A stretch of 63,120 nt of DNA, taken from assembly GCA_003223255.1 (NCBI GenBank), contig QHYJ01000016.1, positions 1-63,120 of the forward strand, read 5' to 3'. This DNA is from Acidobacteriota bacterium (GTDB taxonomy: Bacteria > Acidobacteriota > Terriglobia > Acidiferrales > UBA7541). Position 1 is the stretch's first letter. Each line of letters opens with the position of its first letter. Made by a program: the position numbers and the translations under genes. Shown piece after piece: positions 16,422 through 24,727 of this stretch. The notes under the pieces were generated by a model. It made no database searches and was not told the DNA's origin. It saw only the letters and a list, made by a program, of their open reading frames with translations.

Positions 16422-19400
16422 ATGCTGCTGGAAGCACGCGTCGCACATGGCATAACGGAAGCCGAAGCCGCTCAGCTGGCCCGGGAAATTTATGGGCTGG
16501 CAGTTTCCGTGCGAGCGCTTCCCGGCGAATACGACGACAATTTTCATCTGACGACTGCGGATGGCCGCGCCTTTGTCCTGAAGGTGATGCACCCCGCGCG
16601 CGAATGCTCTTTTATCGATCTGCAGTGCAAAGCGCTCGTGCATCTCGCGGCGCACGCACCGCAGCTTTCCCTGCCACGCGTACTGCCAAATCGCAGCGGC
16701 GAATTGTTCTCAGAAATCACTGCGACCGAGGGTGCGAAGCGGCTGGTTTGGCTGCTGAGCTTCCTGAATGGAACGGTTCTTGCCGCGGTGCGGCCGCACG
16801 CGCCGGAGTTGCTTCGGGATTTGGGGCGCTTTTTGGGCGAAATGGATGCGGCGCTCGAATCGTTCGAGCATCCCGCCGCGCATCGGGAATTGAAATGGGA
16901 TTCCTCACGAGCACTTTGGATTAAGGGGTTTGTTCCAGAGATCGAAGGCGCCGAGCGGCGCGCGCTGGTCGAAAAGTTCCTCGCAGTTTATGAAACCGAG
17001 GTTGTGCCGCGGCGGCTGCGGTTGCGGCAGAGCGTCATCTATGGGGATGCGAACGACTACAACGTTCTGGTGAGCGATCCCTGGCCGCAGCCAAGGAAAG
17101 TCACAGGCCTGATTGATTTTGGCGACATGCATTATGGACTGACGGTTTCGGAAGCGGCTATCGCTGCGGCCTATGGGATGTTGGGCAAGAGCGATCCGTT
17201 GAAAGCAGCGGCGGAAGTGGTTGCGGGCTATCACCGTGTTTTTCCACTCCAGGAGGAAGAAGTTGCCGTTCTATTTCCGTTGATGGGCGGGCGGCTGGCG
17301 GTGAGCGTGACCAATTCGGCGCACCGCAAAAAGGTGAAACCGGATGACGCCTATGTGACCGTGAGCGAGGAGCCGGCGTGGAATGCACTCGAGCAGCTCG
17401 CAAGAATTCATCCGCGCTTTGCGCATTACACGTTACGCGCGGCGTGCGGAATGACGCCAGCGCCAAAAACAGAAAAGATTCACCGCTGGCTGCTGACGAA
17501 CGGAAAATCGGCGCCGTCGATTCTGGACGTGGATCTGCGAACTGCGCCGAGTCTTGTGTTTGATTTGGGTGTGGGAAGTCTGCTGCTGGGGGCGGATCCG
17601 AGCCGGTCTGAAACTCCAGCGCTCACGGAAACTATATTCGGCGAAATAAAACGCGCCGGCGTGCGTGTGGGCGTTGGGCGCTACAACGAAGCGCGGCCGC
17701 TCTACAGTTCAGAGCGGTTTGGAAGTGTGGAAAATCCGGTCGGCGAACGCCGAACGATTCATTTGGGCATTGATCTCTTTGTTGAGCCGGGGACAGCGTT
17801 GCGCCCGCCGCTGGATGGCGTCGTCTACATTGTGGCGAACAATGCGGCGTCGCAAGATTACGGGCCGCTGGTGATTTTGCGGCACGAAACGGATGACGGC
17901 GAAGAATTCTTCATGCTTTATGGACATTTGAGCACGCAGACGCTCGACCGGCTTAAAGTTGGTCAGCGCATTTCACGCGGCCAGGAGTTTGCGCGCGTCG
18001 GTACTTCCGCAGAAAACGGCGGCTGGGCGCCGCACGTGCATTTCCAGATTATTCTCGATTTGTTGGATCTTGGGGCGAATTTTCCGGGCGTGGCGTACGC
18101 CTCGCAGCGGGCGGTATGGACGAGCCTTTGCCCTGATCCGAATCTTTTGCTGGGAATTCCCGCAGATCGCTTTCCCGCGCAGGAAACGGATTTTCGAGAG
18201 ACGCTCGAGAAGCGGCGCGCTCTTCTGGGGAAAAATCTAAGCTTTTCCTACGACCGGCCGCTGAAGATCGTCCGCGGGTGGATGCAGTATCTCTACGACG
18301 ATACCGGGCGCGCGTATCTCGATGTGTACAACAATGTGCCGCTGGTGGGGCACAGCCATCCGCGCGTGGTGCGCGCCGCGCAAGAGCAGCTCGCGCTGCT
18401 CAACACCAACACGCGTTATTTGCATGACAACGTGAATCGCTATGCCGAACGGCTGACGCAAAAGCTGCCTGAACCGCTGCGCGTGTGCTTTTTTGTCAAT
18501 TCCGGCAGCGAAGCCAATGAGCTGGCGTTGCGACTGGCGCGGGCGCACACGAGGCGCGAAGACGTGATCGTGCTCGAACAGGCTTATCACGGGCACACGA
18601 ATACACTGATCGACATCAGCCCTTATAAATTCAATGGCCCCGGCGGTTGCGGGAAAAAATCGTGGGTGCATGTAGCGCCGCTGGCCGACGACTATCGCGG
18701 CTTGTACCGGCGCGAGGACAAAGAAGCCGGCAGGAAATATGCGGGGCATGTCGAGGAGATCTTGCAACGCGCGCACGCGGAAAGCAGACGCATCGCCGCG
18801 TACATTGCCGAAACCTTGCCCAGCGTTGGCGGGCAAATTGTTTTCCCCCCGGGATATCTTCAAGAAGTCTACAAACATGTGCGCGCAGCAGGTGCGGTTT
18901 GCATCGCCGACGAAGTGCAGGTCGGGTTCGGACGACTGGGAACGCATTTCTGGGGATTCGAAACACAAGGCGCCGTGCCAGACATCGTCGTGCTGGGAAA
19001 GCCCATCGGGAACGCGTTTCCGCTCGCCGCGGTGGTCACGACGAAAGACATCGCGTCGTCATTTGCCAACGGAATGGAATTCTTCAGCACGTTTGGCGGC
19101 AACCCGGTAGCTTGCGCAGTTGGGCTCGCGGTGCTGGATGTGCTTGAGGAAGAAAAGCTACAGGAAAATGCCCTGCGGGTAGGAACTCATCTGATGAGAG
19201 GATTGCAAAAGCTGCAGCAGCGCCACGCTCTCATTGGCGATGTGCGTGGGTCGGGCCTTTTTCTGGGAGTGGACCTGGTGGTCGACCGAAATACGCGCGA
19301 GGCCGCTCCACTACAGGCATCGTATGTGGTGAACCGGCTTCGCGAGCGCGGGATTCTTACCGGTACCGACGGACCGTTTCACAACGTCATCAAGCTGCGC

Positions 19401-19487
19401 CCACCGCTGGTGTTCGCGGAAAAAGACGCCGACCTTTTCGTAAAGACGCTGGATGCGATCCTGCAAGAAGGTCCGGCGCGGCCTTGA
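16422..19487 (+). CDS. Three-domain fusion: APH-type kinase, M23 metallopeptidase-like domain, class III aminotransferase-fold phospho-lyase
   Basis: One open frame of 1,021 residues encodes three modules. Residues about 20-330 form an aminoglycoside-phosphotransferase/choline-kinase-like fold, with FVLKVMHP, a catalytic-loop variant [13 protein letters not shown] and the metal-binding [10 protein letters not shown]. Residues about 440-590 form an M23-like LytM domain with HLGID and PHVHFQ, supplying the HxxxD and HxH zinc ligands. Residues about 600-1021 are a class III PLP enzyme ([35 protein letters not shown] lysine near residue 860 in [13 protein letters not shown]). Its closest known relatives by pattern are the AGXT2L1/AGXT2L2 ammoniophospholyases, which act on phosphoethanolamine and 5-phosphohydroxylysine. 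Kinase plus phospho-lyase in one chain suggests phosphorylation of an amino alcohol, then elimination of ammonia and phosphate. The role of the M23 domain is unclear. Confidence 0.9.
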   Translation: MLLEARVAHGITEAEAAQLAREIYGLAVSVRALPGEYDDNFHLTTADGRAFVLKVMHPARECSFIDLQCKALVHLAAHAPQLSLPRVLPNRSGELFSEITATEGAKRLVWLLSFLNGTVLAAVRPHAPELLRDLGRFLGEMDAALESFEHPAAHRELKWDSSRALWIKGFVPEIEGAERRALVEKFLAVYETEVVPRRLRLRQSVIYGDANDYNVLVSDPWPQPRKVTGLIDFGDMHYGLTVSEAAIAAAYGMLGKSDPLKAAAEVVAGYHRVFPLQEEEVAVLFPLMGGRLAVSVTNSAHRKKVKPDDAYVTVSEEPAWNALEQLARIHPRFAHYTLRAACGMTPAPKTEKIHRWLLTNGKSAPSILDVDLRTAPSLVFDLGVGSLLLGADPSRSETPALTETIFGEIKRAGVRVGVGRYNEARPLYSSERFGSVENPVGERRTIHLGIDLFVEPGTALRPPLDGVVYIVANNAASQDYGPLVILRHETDDGEEFFMLYGHLSTQTLDRLKVGQRISRGQEFARVGTSAENGGWAPHVHFQIILDLLDLGANFPGVAYASQRAVWTSLCPDPNLLLGIPADRFPAQETDFRETLEKRRALLGKNLSFSYDRPLKIVRGWMQYLYDDTGRAYLDVYNNVPLVGHSHPRVVRAAQEQLALLNTNTRYLHDNVNRYAERLTQKLPEPLRVCFFVNSGSEANELALRLARAHTRREDVIVLEQAYHGHTNTLIDISPYKFNGPGGCGKKSWVHVAPLADDYRGLYRREDKEAGRKYAGHVEEILQRAHAESRRIAAYIAETLPSVGGQIVFPPGYLQEVYKHVRAAGAVCIADEVQVGFGRLGTHFWGFETQGAVPDIVVLGKPIGNAFPLAAVVTTKDIASSFANGMEFFSTFGGNPVACAVGLAVLDVLEEEKLQENALRVGTHLMRGLQKLQQRHALIGDVRGSGLFLGVDLVVDRNTREAAPLQASYVVNRLRERGILTGTDGPFHNVIKLRPPLVFAEKDADLFVKTLDAILQEGPARP

Positions 19488-19494
19488 TCGGCAA

Positions 19495-20817
19495 TCACTG
19501 CCAATTTTTCAAGACCGCTTCTGCAGGCTTGGTCCATGGCGTGTAATCGGTGTCGCCCGCCGTAGGCATCGGCACCGACCAGGACCACCAGAGATTGCCC
19601 TTCATCAGCGTGTTCTGCTGACTCCAGACCTCATACAGGGCCTCATAGCAGTTTTCTTGTTCGGTAGGATCCACCGCGCCCGCGAGAGTGAAGTCGTACG
19701 GCGCCGTATTCGTGCCGGCAACGCTGCGATAACCGATTTCGGTGAAAATCACGGGTTTCCCGGGATGAGCGTTCGCGAAATTCTGGACATCGGCGACTAT
19801 GTTTTCTCCGTTCTTATTCGAACTCCAAGCTGCTATGAGCTGGGGGACCGTCGGGTCTGTTTTATTGGTCAGGGGGAAGTAGGCGTCCAGCCCGATGACA
19901 TCGATCTGATCCCAGAAGGAGACCGAGGTGAACTCATCGCCGGCGAACGTGGCGTTGGCGGCGTAAGACAACAGGCCGGTGTAGCCGCTGTTGCGAATGG
20001 CGCTGATCACGGCAGTCCAGTCAGTCAGAAACGCGGTACCGCTCAGCTTGGTGTATTCCGTGCCGAAGCACAGCATCTCGACGTTGTTGTCGCGCGCGAG
20101 GGTGGCATAGTGAACCATGAAGGTTTGAAAGCTTTGGAACCAGGCTGCCGCATTTGCCGGCTGGAAGGTGCCGCGCCATGCGCCGTCCTCGGCATCCACG
20201 TGCGGCTTCAGCATGACCTTCAATTTTTGGTTGTGGAGTTCTGTGATCGCGCCGACCAGCGCCGCATCGGTGGGTGTCCTGCTGGGATCGGGCGCGATGG
20301 TGGTTGCCGTGGCATCGGCCTGATATTGCGTGACCAACACTCCGGCCCAGGTGGCCCCGGTCGCAGCAAGAGCATCCTGCGAGGTGGTTCCGGCACCGGT
20401 ATTGTATTCATTGGGTTGCCAGGAAGTATGCGTGATGCCGCGGTAGAGGAATCCGCTTTTCGTCGCCGGCGGAATCATCACCGTGCTGGAATCCGATTTG
20501 GTGGAGTCCTGCGTGGAAGTGGCGGTAATCGTGACAGGTCCCGAGGTGCTCGGCGCGGTGAAAAGCCCGGTATGGGAGATCATGCCTGCGGACGCCTTCC
20601 AAGAGACCGACGTGCTGATTGTCCCGGCTCCTTGCACGTTGGCCGAACACTGGTCGGTCTGACCTGCATCTGCCGACGGCGCGGCGCAAGTCACGCTCAC
20701 GGAAGTTATGGTGGAAGACGGATTTCCCGGTGAGGAAGAGCTGCAACCCTCCCAGAGCGCGGCAGCACAAACTGCAAACGCGAACGTCCTAAGATGCGAA
20801 GAGACGCCACGGGGCAT
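19495..20817 (-). CDS. Lipoprotein with Ig-like domain and GH113-like glycoside hydrolase barrel
   Basis: The ATG at 20817 overlaps the TAA of the upstream ankyrin gene (TAATG), indicating translational coupling; a more distal in-frame start at 20847 is unlikely. The 440-residue protein has a lipoprotein-type signal (ALWEGCSSSS). A bacterial Ig-like beta domain follows (about residues 35-125, VSVTCAAPSADAGQTDQCSA). A TIM barrel follows, with SQDALAATGATWAGVLVTQY, KVMLKPHVDAEDGAWRG, CFGTEYTKL and IFTEIGYRSV. The two Glu in GTE and TEIG are the likely acid/base and nucleophile of the GH113-like clan, whose characterised members act on beta-mannans. Substrate specificity here is not established. 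Confidence 0.8.
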   Translation of the reverse strand: MPRGVSSHLRTFAFAVCAAALWEGCSSSSPGNPSSTITSVSVTCAAPSADAGQTDQCSANVQGAGTISTSVSWKASAGMISHTGLFTAPSTSGPVTITATSTQDSTKSDSSTVMIPPATKSGFLYRGITHTSWQPNEYNTGAGTTSQDALAATGATWAGVLVTQYQADATATTIAPDPSRTPTDAALVGAITELHNQKLKVMLKPHVDAEDGAWRGTFQPANAAAWFQSFQTFMVHYATLARDNNVEMLCFGTEYTKLSGTAFLTDWTAVISAIRNSGYTGLLSYAANATFAGDEFTSVSFWDQIDVIGLDAYFPLTNKTDPTVPQLIAAWSSNKNGENIVADVQNFANAHPGKPVIFTEIGYRSVAGTNTAPYDFTLAGAVDPTEQENCYEALYEVWSQQNTLMKGNLWWSWSVPMPTAGDTDYTPWTKPAEAVLKNWQ

Positions 20818-21578
20818 TAGGGTTTCACCCCGGTGTGAGTGAGACACCAGCTTATCGTGGTGGTCTCATCGCCGACGCGGAAACCGTCGGCCCCGCCCAC
20901 TGGCTTTCCTGCCGAGCATTCGGGTTTCGGCTCGCAACCGTCCAGGCACCCAACAATCTTCGTGATGCGGATTTGATATTGGTTCTTATGAATTGCGGTA
21001 ACGGTCCCGCAATATCCTTCGCCGTTCCAGGGCCGAACGCACACCGTGTCTCCCACAGACCTTCCGAAAGTGCGAGCACCCGCTTTGCGCAGGATTTGGG
21101 CGATTTGTTTGTGGCCCATGCGTTCGGCGGCCTCCAGGGCGGACCCAAAGCCGCGCGACCGGAGGTTGAGGTCGGCGCCGGCTGCTATCAGCAATCTCAC
21201 AGTATCCGCACGGTTGTGCGCAGCGGCTTCAATGAGGGGAGTTTGTCCGTCCGGGGAGGCGGCGTTCACATGAGCACCAGCGTCGAGAAGCGCGCGCATC
21301 GCCTGGAGCTGGCCTGCCGCGGCAGCGTCGAGAAGCGCGGTGCGGCCCGAAGGGCTGAGGCCATCTGGCTTCACGCCTTGTTGCAGGCGCGCTCGGAGCA
21401 GCTTGAGATCGCCGGTTCGCGCGGCTTTGTGAAGCTGGGTCTCGGTGCCGGTTCGCGCTTCCGAAGAGGAACCTGAGATTGTTGCTTGCTGAGCTTGGCC
21501 GCGAGCCACGGTCAGGAGACACAGCACAGCCAGGGCACACACCGCTGGTTGCCAGGGACTTCGCGAGGAGCCTCTCAT
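20817..21578 (-). CDS. Secreted ankyrin-repeat protein with Cys-rich C-terminal domain
   Basis: A 253-residue protein with a strong ribosome-binding site (GGAAGGAGC) and a signal peptide ending near TVARGQAQQ. Residues about 46-170 hold four ankyrin repeats (TQLHKAARTGDLKLLRARLQ, SGRTALLDAAAAGQLQAMRA, DGQTPLIEAAAHNRADTVRL and a weaker one). The last 75 residues have six Cys (VCVRPWN, GYCGTV, GCLDGCEPKPEC, WCLTHT), plausible for disulfides in the periplasm, and a KNQYQIRIT SH3-like stretch. It is the first gene of a two-gene unit with the GH113-like lipoprotein. Ankyrin proteins mediate protein contacts; a chaperone or docking role for the hydrolase is only a guess. Confidence 0.83.
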   Translation of the reverse strand: MRGSSRSPWQPAVCALAVLCLLTVARGQAQQATISGSSSEARTGTETQLHKAARTGDLKLLRARLQQGVKPDGLSPSGRTALLDAAAAGQLQAMRALLDAGAHVNAASPDGQTPLIEAAAHNRADTVRLLIAAGADLNLRSRGFGSALEAAERMGHKQIAQILRKAGARTFGRSVGDTVCVRPWNGEGYCGTVTAIHKNQYQIRITKIVGCLDGCEPKPECSAGKPVGGADGFRVGDETTTISWCLTHTGVKP

Positions 21579-21647
21579 CGTTTGCTCCTTCCAGCCTAAC
21601 CGTAAATTGTAGTTTAATCCGAAGAGGAACGGCTGGGACGGTATTGC

Positions 21648-24158
21648 ATGCGGGCTACTCGCCTATTTGTGTCGCTAATGGTTTGCCATTTCCTCTTTGC
21701 TTGTGCAGAAATTCGGGCGGCGGAGTCGGCGGATTGCATAGGTCTTGTGGTGGATGAGAATAGCGTCCCCGTGCTAGCGGCGCAAGTAAAGCTGGAAGAC
21801 GCCGCCGGGCATTCGTACCGAACGGAAACCGATGCCGCCGGGCGCTTTGCTTTCTATGGCCTTTTGTCAGGCGACTACAAAGCGGAAGTGCGCAAGCGGG
21901 GTTTTTTCGTGCTTGCCGGACAGGCGGTTACACTCCATGCCGGAAGCAACGAGCTATCACTGGTTTTGAATCACGAGCAAGAAGTCCGCGAAAAGGTGCA
22001 AGTCACCGCGCCCTCCAACCAAATCGATGCGCAGGACACGACGCAGCGGTCCACGCTTTCCACGCGGGACATTCGCGACATCCCTGTTCCCAACACGCAT
22101 ATCCTTCACGAGAGCCTGGTTGCGATGCCGGAGATCGTCCAAGACCACCTCGACAACCTGCACGTGGCCGGCGCGCGCTCGGGAGACACCGAATATCTGC
22201 TCGATGGATTTGAAATCGGCGACCCCGTGAATGGGGCGCTGACTTCGCGTTTCAACGTCGATGCCACGCGCGCTGCCGAGGTGCAAACCGGGCGGATTGG
22301 CGCCGCGTACGCGCATTCGGGCGCGGGCATTCTGAGCCTCGTGACTTCCGATGGAGACGACCGCTGGCGCTTTGGAACGACGAATCCCGGCCCGGGAATC
22401 AACAGTCAACAGGGCGTGCACCTCGGAGACTGGTATCCGCGGTTCACTTTTTCGGGACCCTTCGAACGCGGGCGGTTTTGGTTTTCCGAGGCCCTCAGCG
22501 TGCAGCACACCTTCGGCGTCGTGAAGCAGCTTCCGTCGAACGCCAACATTTTCGAAGAATGGGCGGGAGACAATCTGCTGCGATTGCAATACAACTTCTC
22601 GCCGAAGCATATCGTGCATGCGAGCTTTCTTTACAATCGCGCCAATGACAGCAATCTCGGCCTAGATGCTCTCGATCCGCAGTCCACGACCGTTACTGCG
22701 GATCAGCGCCGCGCATTTGTTTCTTTGCAAGAACAGGTTTGGCTGCACGAGACGCTCGTGGAGTTGGGTGTTGCTGCGGACGACGGTGTGCTGGATTACA
22801 CGCCGCAAGGCTCACAGCCCTACGTTCTGCTCATCAACGGCACGAGCGGCGACTATTTTCAGCATCTGCGCCAGCGCGGCCGCCGCTTGCAGGCGGTGGC
22901 CAATGTAATCGCTGCTTCGCGGCACTGGTACGGTACCCACCAGCTTTCCGCGGGCGCGAATGCGGCGGGATTGATCTTTCATCAGTCCGCGGAGCGCGGA
23001 GAAATTGATGTGCTTCGGGCCACGAATCCAAACGATGCAACAAATTGCGCCGCGCCGGTAACCGGTTGCCTGGTGCGGCGGTCCATGTTTGCGGGAAGGG
23101 CGACTCCGCGGCTTTCGAATACCCAAGCGGGAGGCTATGTGCAGGATACCTGGTCCATGGGCAGGCATTTCGTTTTTCAGGCAGGTTTGCGCACGGACTG
23201 GGATCGGTTCACGCAAAGCGCGATGGCGGGACCGCGCGTGTCGGCCAACATTCTGCCCTTCGGTGATGATCGTGCCAAATTTTCCATCGGCTGGGGCATC
23301 TACAACGCACCTCTCAATTTGGCACTCATCGGCCAAGCCCTGGACCAGCAACAAGTCGATACGTTTTATGACGCGGCAGGCAATGCGGTGCCGCCAAGTC
23401 CTGTTGTGAGCCAGTTCGTGCTGCTGGCGGGCAGTCTGCAGCAGCCGCGGTTCGCGACCACCAGCGCGGGCTGGAAGGAGAAATTCGGGCCTAACACGCT
23501 GGTCAGCCTGGATCTTCTCGCGCGTAACGGGTCTCACCAATTCGCTTTTGTGGACCAGCAGCCGTCACAGCCGGGTGGGATTTTTCTGCTTCAGGATCGC
23601 CGCCAGGATCGTTATCGCTCGGCCACGCTTTCTTCGCGCCATGTGTTTTCAGAAAGCACGGAGATTTATGGCGCCTACACGCGTTCGCGCGCGCATTCGA
23701 ACGAAGTCCTAAACCCGTCGCTAGGCTCGATTTTTTACACGGGGCAGCAGCCTGGTCCCGTCGCCTGGGATGCGCCGAACCGCTTACTCCTTTGGGGCTG
23801 GATTCCCACGCATATCTGGAGCACCCATTTGAGCGGCTTCTTCGAGTATCGGACGGGCTATCCGTTCAGCGTGGTCAATCTTCAGCAACAGCTTGTTGGG
23901 CCCCCCAATTCGCAGCGTTTTCCGCCGTACGCCAGCTTGAATCTGGGGCTTGAAAGGAAATTTGAATTGCGCGGCTACCTGTGGGCGGCGCGGGTGGAGG
24001 CAGTGAACATCCTCGGCCGGCGAAATCCGGATTCGGTGGTAAACAACATTGACGCTCCGGCGTGCAGCAGCGCCGCGCGATCCGGATGCTTTGGCGCCTT
24101 CGCAGGGGGCCAGGGGCGTGCGACAACGTTACGGGTAAGATTTATAGGTAGAAAATGA
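21648..24158 (+). CDS. TonB-dependent outer-membrane receptor with carboxypeptidase-regulatory domain
   Basis: This 836-residue receptor has a signal peptide (VSLMVCHFLFACAEIRA), a carboxypeptidase-regulatory domain at residues about 28-110 (CIGLVVDENSVPVLAAQVKL, DAAGRFAFYGLLSGDYK), a TonB plug (about 115-235, with YLLDGFEIGDPVNG) and a beta-barrel ending TTLRVRFIGRK. It is shorter than the 1,077-residue receptor at 3-6.2 kb and of a different subtype; the barrel is not obviously a duplicate. It starts 69 bp from the divergent ankyrin/GH113-like pair, so the three might form a polysaccharide-uptake locus, a layout seen in carbohydrate-utilisation loci. That link is inference from proximity. 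Confidence 0.88.
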   Translation: MRATRLFVSLMVCHFLFACAEIRAAESADCIGLVVDENSVPVLAAQVKLEDAAGHSYRTETDAAGRFAFYGLLSGDYKAEVRKRGFFVLAGQAVTLHAGSNELSLVLNHEQEVREKVQVTAPSNQIDAQDTTQRSTLSTRDIRDIPVPNTHILHESLVAMPEIVQDHLDNLHVAGARSGDTEYLLDGFEIGDPVNGALTSRFNVDATRAAEVQTGRIGAAYAHSGAGILSLVTSDGDDRWRFGTTNPGPGINSQQGVHLGDWYPRFTFSGPFERGRFWFSEALSVQHTFGVVKQLPSNANIFEEWAGDNLLRLQYNFSPKHIVHASFLYNRANDSNLGLDALDPQSTTVTADQRRAFVSLQEQVWLHETLVELGVAADDGVLDYTPQGSQPYVLLINGTSGDYFQHLRQRGRRLQAVANVIAASRHWYGTHQLSAGANAAGLIFHQSAERGEIDVLRATNPNDATNCAAPVTGCLVRRSMFAGRATPRLSNTQAGGYVQDTWSMGRHFVFQAGLRTDWDRFTQSAMAGPRVSANILPFGDDRAKFSIGWGIYNAPLNLALIGQALDQQQVDTFYDAAGNAVPPSPVVSQFVLLAGSLQQPRFATTSAGWKEKFGPNTLVSLDLLARNGSHQFAFVDQQPSQPGGIFLLQDRRQDRYRSATLSSRHVFSESTEIYGAYTRSRAHSNEVLNPSLGSIFYTGQQPGPVAWDAPNRLLLWGWIPTHIWSTHLSGFFEYRTGYPFSVVNLQQQLVGPPNSQRFPPYASLNLGLERKFELRGYLWAARVEAVNILGRRNPDSVVNNIDAPACSSAARSGCFGAFAGGQGRATTLRVRFIGRK

Positions 24159-24229
24159 CCTGGACGCGACACTCCGCTTGTTGACTTTGGCGCATAAGTA
24201 AAGATTGACGGCTGCACGCTTCTGCAGCG

Positions 24230-24539
24230 GACCGAGCTCGAGTACCGCAAACGCTGCTGCAGATTTACGATCCCCCGGTTCTGCGCTACGTTCGCGGCGA
24301 CCCACAGGTGCTGAACCTGCCTAGCCGCCTAGCCTGGGCATTGTGGGGACGCGCAAGCCGACGCTCTACGGCACACAGAGGGCACAAAAAAGCTCTAGGA
24401 GTTGCGGAACGCCGAACAGCCGGTACCTATCGACGACATCGTGGAACGCTCCGGCTTGAACTCTTTGAGGTTCTGGCTACGCTGTTTACGCTAGAGACGG
24501 CAGATGCCGGGAAAGCAGTTCTGCAAAGTGTTGTTATAG
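24230..24539 (+). pseudogene. dprA: Decayed dprA (DNA-processing protein A) relic
   Basis: Several frames together spell pieces of DprA in the right order. LLQIYDPPVLRYVRGDPQVL precedes IVGTRKPTLYGTQRA, the start of the Rossmann fold. Then come ELRNAEQPVPIDDIVERSGL and EVLATLFTLE, and finally PGKQFCKVLL with a stop at 24537, which is the normal DprA C-terminus. Between the second and third pieces most of the Rossmann domain, roughly 150 or more residues, is missing. At least three frame changes and an in-frame TAG are present. A small duplication (CCTAGCCGCCTAGCC) interrupts the region before IVGTRKP. DprA loads RecA on incoming single-stranded DNA in natural transformation. The position just upstream of topA is the ancestral gene order in many bacteria. 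Confidence 0.75.
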
Positions 24540-24727
24540 AGAGGGATGGCGGTTTAGAGGTCCCTCAGCGGGCGGAACGCTATTTAGCAGAAGGAACCGA
24601 TTGGGCCGGCAGATGCATCTCATGATAGGCTGGGCGCATCTCAGGGACATGCGCCAAAGGTAGCGAGAAAGACACACGCCCCGCGGTCCGCCCTTTCCGA
24701 AACACAAACCGGAGTTACAAAAGTTAC

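Noticed and set aside
19453-20733. Plus-strand frame of 426 codons
   Set aside because: Antisense to the GH113-like lipoprotein; no start signal or domain.
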